NCBI GenBank assembly: GCA_900095095.1
Contig: FMBT01000358.1
Coordinates: 62,001 to 126,000 of the forward strand
Length of the DNA: 64,000 nucleotides
Source of the DNA: Fragilariopsis cylindrus CCMP1102
Taxonomy: Eukaryota; Bacillariophyta; Bacillariophyceae; Bacillariales; Bacillariaceae
Reading direction: 5' to 3'
Under the pieces are notes generated by a model. It did not search any database, was not told the DNA's origin, and saw only the letters and a program-made list of their open reading frames with translations. Shown here one piece after another: positions 58,366-64,000 of this stretch (position 1 is its first letter; each line of letters begins with the position of its first letter). A program made the position numbers and the translations under genes.

Positions 58366-59478
58366 CTAGATTGAGGAATCATCAAAATTGTAATACATGT
58401 TGAATGTTTTCTCGAGGAAGTCACCAAAAAGCATATTATGAGTATAGCGTTTGGAAAGTGACGGTACACGCGAAGATCGTGATGTACACGCGAGGTTTGT
58501 AGACGATTGGCCCGGCGGAGTTGCCAATCGGTATGTCGGTGGTGTGTCGATGAAACATGCCAATGAGGTTCTGGCAAAGTTTGGCGATCCCCTGACACAA
58601 TGTGGAGTAGCAATCACTGCACCACCTGTAATAATTTGTGTACATTCTCCAATTTGAATTCCCATACAATCCATAGGTAGTTTGACCTGAAGAACTTGAT
58701 CTTTACGATCGACAACATAAAGACCAGCGATATTACTAGGAGGATCCGGAAGAATTGTTCCATTGGGTTCCATCCACAGGCCACCAGATAAACATGTGAG
58801 AAACCCTGAATCATTATGCCATCCAATCCACGAATCATCTGTTGCATTAGGCGTTGATGCTTCCTTCTGATCCTCACCAGGTAATGGATAGTAGTAGAGC
58901 AGTCTACCTTTAACCTTCTCTGTATTCGCCAAAGTTTCATACAGTGATTGGGGTGGGTACGATTTATTTACAGAGTGTGCATATGTATCGATGTGTGAAC
59001 ACAATTCGACTGCAACGGTTTTCATCATAGATCCAAATTCTTTACATGCTTGTTCAAACGTCGGAAGACTTTCCTTCTTCGGCCATCGATTACAAGGATA
59101 TGATAGCGGGAATTTATTTCTTTCCTCTTCAGTTCCAGGTACATCGATGATGGGGTTGTAATAGTATGATGCCTTGTTAATATCTGGTGTATCGTTCTTA
59201 AGTTTTTCTTTTCCGTGACTCCAACCTGAATTCCACAGTGTTTCTGGATCTTCTAAATCATTAAGCTCTTTCTGAGGCAAGTGAGCCAGCGAATGTGAGA
59301 GTGACAATAGATTTCGCTTTGCATCGACAAAGCCTGGTACATTTCTTATGCCAATTATCCCAACACCCTCTTTACCGAAAGCCATCTCAATTTCCTCCTG
59401 TATATTAGTTCCCGTTGACGACAAGTCTTTGTAGTCCACAATGACTAACCTTGCTATCCCCTGATTTGTTTCCGACAT
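58366..59478 (-). CDS. 2-oxoglutarate/Fe(II)-dependent dioxygenase (IPNS-like)
   Basis: Single exon, 370 residues, ATG at 59478. The N-terminus has the usual strand-helix opening (ARLVIVDYKDL; FGKEGVGIIGIRNVPGF) of the isopenicillin-N-synthase-like superfamily (DIOX_N). The active-site triad is visible: WHNDSG near residue 219 gives His-x-Asp, the distal His lies in ATPHCVRGS near 291, and FARTSLACF supplies the Arg-x-Ser that binds 2-oxoglutarate. The end (NMLFGDFLEKTFNMYY) matches the family's C-terminal helix. Such enzymes hydroxylate or desaturate small molecules in the cytosol. The substrate is unknown. An imperfect tandem duplication lies about 110 bp upstream of the ATG. Confidence 0.8.
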   Translation of the reverse strand: MSETNQGIARLVIVDYKDLSSTGTNIQEEIEMAFGKEGVGIIGIRNVPGFVDAKRNLLSLSHSLAHLPQKELNDLEDPETLWNSGWSHGKEKLKNDTPDINKASYYYNPIIDVPGTEEERNKFPLSYPCNRWPKKESLPTFEQACKEFGSMMKTVAVELCSHIDTYAHSVNKSYPPQSLYETLANTEKVKGRLLYYYPLPGEDQKEASTPNATDDSWIGWHNDSGFLTCLSGGLWMEPNGTILPDPPSNIAGLYVVDRKDQVLQVKLPMDCMGIQIGECTQIITGGAVIATPHCVRGSPNFARTSLACFIDTPPTYRLATPPGQSSTNLACTSRSSRVPSLSKRYTHNMLFGDFLEKTFNMYYNFDDSSI

Positions 59479-60556
59479 ACTTTTGAAGAAAAGTAAAAGG
59501 TTGTCTATGATTAAATGTGTCGATTGGATCGTGTTCTATGGTAGATGGTTTGTTTTTTTGTAGTGATTTTAAGTTTATGATATGAAATTGATGTTGTAAC
59601 TTAACTGTACCGTGGAGTTCATCACAACAAAGTTTTTCGTTTCAGTCCTGCACATCATTTGAAATCAGATGTTGTACATACCGTGGAGGAGTTCATCACA
59701 AAGTGGTTTCGTTCCAGTCCTGCTTGTCATTTGAAATTCGAGTCGAATGAGTCACATGGAGAAAAGAAAATAAACAAAGCAAACAAAGCAATCATCATAA
59801 TTAATTACATCTTATTGTTGAATGTTACAGAACTGTTTGGCAGATGGTGCAAATGAAATGTTGCATGATAATGATAGGAAATTAAAGAGAACTGTGTCTC
59901 CGTGCATGTAAATTGTGGTGTATCATCTCCTACAATATATTTTCTTTAGTACCATGCATTATAAAAAACAAAAAATGGTATCTAATAGGCCGGTTTTCCT
60001 TAATCAAATGGTATGACAGTAGCTAAGTGTGTGGTTTTGTCCAAACTTTTTGATACTTGTACCCTGCTAATGTCTTGTATGCAATCTAGGCAGCTAGCTA
60101 GTAAACAGATGTATTGTATATGTGATGGAAAGAAATTCGGCAAGATTTTCCTTGAAATTCACCATCAGCTTTTTGGATGGCAGAATGACATATCCCCAAG
60201 CATTACCATTCCACTATGAGCACACCATAATTAGTATACATAATTATCTTATATTACTACAGTACTATACTACCGTAATAATACAATTAATTAATTGTAG
60301 AACATAACCACCATTGTTGTTATGTGGCGGTTGGTCATGCGCGAATGAAAAAATTCAAACTGTAATTTCTACAATTACCGTATTGTAGACCGTTTTTTTT
60401 TTCAACACGTCCTGATAGAACTTTAACGCCGCAGACGAAACAAAGAAGTAAAGTACAGTAACAGAAAAAGAAAACGTATTGCTAGACGAATAACCAAAAT
60501 AATTATCTATCAGACTCACTTCAGCAACTAACTACTACTTGTTGAATTCCCCAACT
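59479..60556. other. Divergent intergenic region
   Basis: About 1.1 kb between the dioxygenase gene (minus) and the CRAL-TRIO gene (plus). It contains the tandem duplication at 59590–59740 and CTACAGTACT near 60258. No gene supported. Confidence 0.45.
59590..59740. repeat. Imperfect tandem duplication, unit about 76 bp
   Basis: The block beginning GATGTTGTA and containing ACCGTGGAG, GTTCATCACAA, CAGTCCTGC and CATTTGAAAT occurs at about 59590–59666 and again at 59668–59740. The copies differ by small indels. It sits in the dioxygenase upstream region. Confidence 0.7.
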
Positions 60557-61775
60557 ATGTCTGCAGAAATCACGAAAGAAGAGGCTGAGAAGGTCATTTC
60601 AGAAGAAGTTGATGATGATGATTTTAAGGATGCTGTAGAGGAGGAAGAAGTTCCCGATGGGAACTTCCCCGTTACTGTGGAAGAAATGTCAATTATCCGT
60701 GCGGAACTAGCGTGTGAATTTCCAGAGGATTATAGTTATCTAAGCGATGCGTACGTTCTATCTGTAGCCTCTAAACCCTACTCGAAAGATCCCACTGTTC
60801 GACGACCACTCGAGGTAAGGATGAATACCAAAGAGTAGCTTTTGAGTCAGTCATAGCTCCGAAGAGAAATTAATTGCCATCGGAATCATTATTTTATTGC
60901 TGCGTGCATGGTCTATCGGCGTATTAGTATGTTTGATTGGTGTTGTTTGTTAAAATATCTAAGTGTAAGACTCAACCGGATCATATCTTGTTTGCTTTTT
61001 CATTCTAAATAACTAAATGTGACGGATATTAAAGTACTCTATGGAAAAATTGAATCATGTCATGCAGTGGCGTGCTGAAGCGGGAGCGCCCGATATGATC
61101 GACTTGATTGCATTGGCCAATGGTCCAGAATCGGCCCCCGAAGCTATTGAAAATCCAGAACAGTTGATCAAAGCCAAGGCGATGGTTTATTCGCTAAATT
61201 ATGGATCGATGTATTGGCACGGTATCACTAAAGATGGGCGGCCAGTGTTGTGGCTTCGAACTAATCGTAAACCATGGTATCCTGATGTAGATGCCGAAGT
61301 TAATGCCCTGATCGTCATGGCTGATGCTGGAATCCAATGCATGCCAGAGGGAGTTACCGACTTTATCTGTATCTCGGAATCATCCTATCCTCCACCACCA
61401 AATCCTACTTTTATGATCAAGATGCTTAAAGCATTGGTAAAAGGATACCCAGACCGCTTGAATGTGTTAATGTCTGCTCCCGTGTCGAGCATTATCCAGT
61501 TCGTAATGAATCTATTGCTTCCATTAATGCCCGGAAGATTGGCGTCTAAGGTTGTTCTGCTTGATGTCGAAGGAATCAAGTCAGATCTAAAAGAATTGCT
61601 GTACAATGGTGAAGAAGATATCCCTACCTTCTTTGGAGGTTCTTGCAACCACGATGAATTTTATCCAGACGAATCATACTGTGAAAATCGAGGCCAGGGA
61701 ACTTTAAAGTTCGACTGGTATGGAATGGTGGAAAGACTCGAAAATGCCAAAAAGGAATTTGAGGCAAACAAATAG
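60557..61775 (+). CDS. CRAL-TRIO (SEC14-like) lipid-binding protein, two exons
   Basis: Exon 1 is 60557–60814, the intron is 60815–61034 (220 bp, GTAAGG…TTAAAG), and exon 2 is 61035–61775, giving 332 residues. I use the ATG at 60557 (MSAEITKEEAEK), since the frame upstream has no ATG. The N-terminus is acidic. An N-terminal helical part (SDAYVLSVASKPYSKD…RRPLE joined to YSMEKLNHVMQWRAEAGAP) is the CRAL-TRIO-N-like region. The CRAL-TRIO core follows: YWHGITKDGRPVLWL, then YPDRLNVLMSAPVSSI, VNMPN-equivalent helices, and PTFFGG near the end. The family binds phosphoinositides, tocopherols or retinal in a pocket and transfers lipid between membranes. Ligand unknown; cytosolic. Confidence 0.82.
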
Positions 61776-62892
61776 TGTATGACTAGTTGAGGGACAATGC
61801 TCTAAGCATTTTGTGTTAATATGGTGCAACATGAAATGTATATAAAATTATCAAAAATATTATGCATACCAGCAGAATTGAATTAACTGTATTAGAATGA
61901 TCTATGCACCATACTATTGTGCACGTTTTTAGTGATTAGGCTAGGTACCATGTCAGAACTTTCATACTAACATTACTTTGCCCAACTACAACTTGCTACA
62001 ACACCTTATTTATAAACTTGCAAAAGTTTGGCTCAAAACATTTCTAAGAAAAAATGTATCACTAGATCCAACAAGATAAAGAGGTGCTATTCCAGATAAA
62101 TGGGTACATCATTGTTTAGGTATTTTTCATGAAGTAGACTAACTGTTCCGTCAAATTGTTAAGGCTTGTGAGCTTGCACACTATTGGCACCTGTTGAAAA
62201 AAGTACTCAACAGACCCATAATATATGGTGTTTCTTTTCCTCCCCTTGACCCCCTTGACTAGAAGTTAGTATATCCTGGAAAGTTTTGACGGCAAATGAC
62301 CTTAAGTAAAATGTCAGAATCTGAACACATTTATTTGTGTTTATTTTCTGTCCAGAGACCATGATCAAAATGCAGAAATCTCATGGATCAGATCCTGCCT
62401 TAACTTTTTGTGGGACTACCAACTTCTAGATGTGATATGTATAGTAATATTTGTGATTTTGTCATTTAATCTACTATACAGTGTAGATATCAGTTCTCTG
62501 TTGACTGTTGTTGTACTGTATCTTGGCTGTAGGGCTACTAGTACTACACATGGCATACTGTATGCTTTGAATGCATTTTGCGTGCCATAAAAAAAGTACT
62601 GTACTACTTGTAATACAATGAGTACGTATCTAGTGTACTGTATAATAGTATGCTTGACTATGAGAAAACGTACGATGATACCTTTCTTTCGTTAAGTTTC
62701 TTCGTCGATCTATTTTTTGCTTTTTCGACTTTCGAACTTGTCGATTGTGTGTCAAGTTAACGTTCTTTACTCAATGCGATTTCAAAGCTCATGTCGAAGG
62801 CCTGCTATAGTACAGTATTATTCGTTCACTTAGTTTACTTCCTTGGTTTTAATCATCTATAGATTCACATTCATTTTAGTGTCTTCGAAACA
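61776..62892. other. Intergenic between CRAL-TRIO gene and RPN11
   Basis: About 1.1 kb, AT-rich, with several TACTGTA-type heptamers (about 62475–62640). It contains the RPN11 promoter. No gene supported. Confidence 0.45.
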
Positions 62893-63831
62893 ATGGAAAG
62901 ACTTCACCAGCTTATGCGAGGTATGCCTGGAGGGGGTGGTTTAGGAGGCGGTGCCGGATCTGATTCACCGACCCCCGATTGTGCCGAAAAAGTGCACGTT
63001 TCCTCTCTTGCGTTGTTGAAAATGCTCAAGCATGGACGAGCTGGAGTCCCAATGGAAGTTATGGGCTTAATGCTCGGTCAGTTTGTTGACGATTATACCA
63101 TCAATTGCGTCGACGTCTTTGCAATGCCTCAATCGGGAACATCTGTGAGTGTAGAGGCTGTGGATCCTGTCTTTCAAACCAAAATGTTGGATATGTTGAA
63201 GCAAACGGGACGACCAGAAATGGTGGTTGGATGGTACCATTCGCATCCTGGGTTTGGATGCTGGCTATCATCAACTGACATCAATACTCAATCCTCGTTC
63301 GAGGCTCTCAATAGTCGAGCGGTTGCACTGGTGGTGGATCCTATTCAATCCGTGAAAGGGAAGGTTGTCATTGATTGCTTCCGTTTGATCAATCCACAAC
63401 TTATGATGCTCGGACAAGAACCACGTCAAACGACGAGTAATATCGGCCATCTTCAGAAGCCATCCATTCAAGCACTCATACATGGTCTCAATCGTCATTA
63501 TTATTCCATTGTTATTGATTATCGCAAGAACGAGCTCGAGGAGCAGATGTTGATGAACTTGCACAAGCGTAATTGGACCAGTGGCCTCTCACTTGAAAAG
63601 TTCGAAGATCACCAACAATCGAATGAAAAGGTAGTTGAAAAAATGCTGAAACTCACTACTGATTACAATGAACGTGTTAAGCAAGAAGAAGGAAAGACCT
63701 CCGAACAAATCTTGGTTGATAACGTGGGAAAGATCGATCCAAAACGGCACCTTGAAACTTCAGTAACAGATCTAATGAGCTCGAATATAATCCAATGCTT
63801 GGGTACAATGTTGGATACTGTAGTATTCTAG
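62893..63831 (+). CDS. RPN11: 26S proteasome regulatory subunit RPN11 (JAMM deubiquitinase)
   Basis: Single exon, 312 residues, ATG at 62893, close to the usual family length of about 310. The Gly-rich N-terminus leads to the MPN+ domain: [20 protein letters not shown], then [17 protein letters not shown], where Glu is the catalytic base, and the JAMM motif [17 protein letters not shown] with His-x-His and distal Asp binding zinc. SSTD is the Rpn11-type ending. The C-terminal helices end [11 protein letters not shown], as in the family. RPN11 removes ubiquitin chains en bloc at the proteasome lid in concert with ATP-driven substrate entry. All catalytic residues are present and no disruption is seen. 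Confidence 0.96.
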   Translation: MERLHQLMRGMPGGGGLGGGAGSDSPTPDCAEKVHVSSLALLKMLKHGRAGVPMEVMGLMLGQFVDDYTINCVDVFAMPQSGTSVSVEAVDPVFQTKMLDMLKQTGRPEMVVGWYHSHPGFGCWLSSTDINTQSSFEALNSRAVALVVDPIQSVKGKVVIDCFRLINPQLMMLGQEPRQTTSNIGHLQKPSIQALIHGLNRHYYSIVIDYRKNELEEQMLMNLHKRNWTSGLSLEKFEDHQQSNEKVVEKMLKLTTDYNERVKQEEGKTSEQILVDNVGKIDPKRHLETSVTDLMSSNIIQCLGTMLDTVVF

Positions 63832-64000
63832 AACAATTTTACAGCCTTGAGCTACTTTTTAATTCTGATATCTAATGCAAATAAAAACGTATCTTTTATA
63901 TTAGATTCCACCTTCGAACATAACTCGTATTTTTGACATGCTTTCTAAACATCTGACGATGACTGCGAAGGAAATGGAATACGACAAAGATCCAGCGGAA
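63832..64000. other. RPN11 3' flank and window end
   Basis: Only 169 bp. An open frame from ATG 63938 (MLSKHLTMTAKEMEYDKDPAE) reaches the window edge and could be the start of another gene, but it is too short to support. Confidence 0.3.

Noticed and set aside
63938-64000. Possible start of a next gene at the window edge
   Set aside because: Only 21 codons visible, no motif, and 107 bp from the RPN11 stop.
1-64000. tRNA, rRNA or CRISPR structures
   Set aside because: I found no cloverleaf with A/B boxes, no rRNA-like block and no regularly spaced repeats; covariance search was not possible here.

Overview
This looks like nuclear DNA of a diatom. Genes carry short GT–AG introns (97–411 bp). 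Several proteins start with a signal peptide ending in an ASAFAP-like motif, the bipartite plastid targeting signal of diatoms. Both xanthophyll-cycle enzymes are present, and intergenic DNA is AT-rich with many microsatellites. A raphid pennate is my weak guess for the lineage. I see no prokaryotic operons, CRISPR, rRNA or tRNA.

Layout: 0–6 kb holds three minus-strand genes: a Golgi-type glycosyltransferase, a plastid-targeted RCC-reductase-like protein and a short protein with an XPA C-terminal domain. 7–21 kb holds a Cys-rich/PA-domain seven-helix receptor, a heat shock factor, an MFS transporter and a membrane RING E3 ligase. 21–32 kb holds a large disordered protein, a secretory-pathway protein, a plastid fibrillin and two unknowns. 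32–43 kb holds LSM14/Scd6, violaxanthin de-epoxidase (VDE), zeaxanthin epoxidase (ZEP) and a Tudor+MBD-like chromatin protein. 45–64 kb holds a His/Gln-rich zinc protein, a type II glycosyltransferase, a small membrane coiled-coil protein, a 1,245-residue acidic membrane protein, a 2OG-Fe(II) oxygenase, a CRAL-TRIO protein and the proteasome deubiquitinase RPN11.

The most coherent functional unit is ZEP–VDE, in tandem on the minus strand: the two opposing enzymes of the photoprotective violaxanthin cycle. A fibrillin and an RCC-reductase-like gene are also plastid-directed. A foldback MITE-like element lies in the shared upstream region between ZEP and the divergently transcribed Tudor/MBD gene.

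A second strong signal is technical or evolutionary. Seven otherwise convincing genes are each broken by one or two single-base indels, nine in all. Eight look like one missing base and most sit in homopolymers. I give the joined gene span in each case and treat read error as the likelier cause. Other noteworthy structures are a 187-bp element with 16-bp terminal inverted repeats, a perfect 17-bp hairpin, an imperfect tandem duplication upstream of the oxygenase, and frequent TACTGTA-type heptamers in non-coding DNA.
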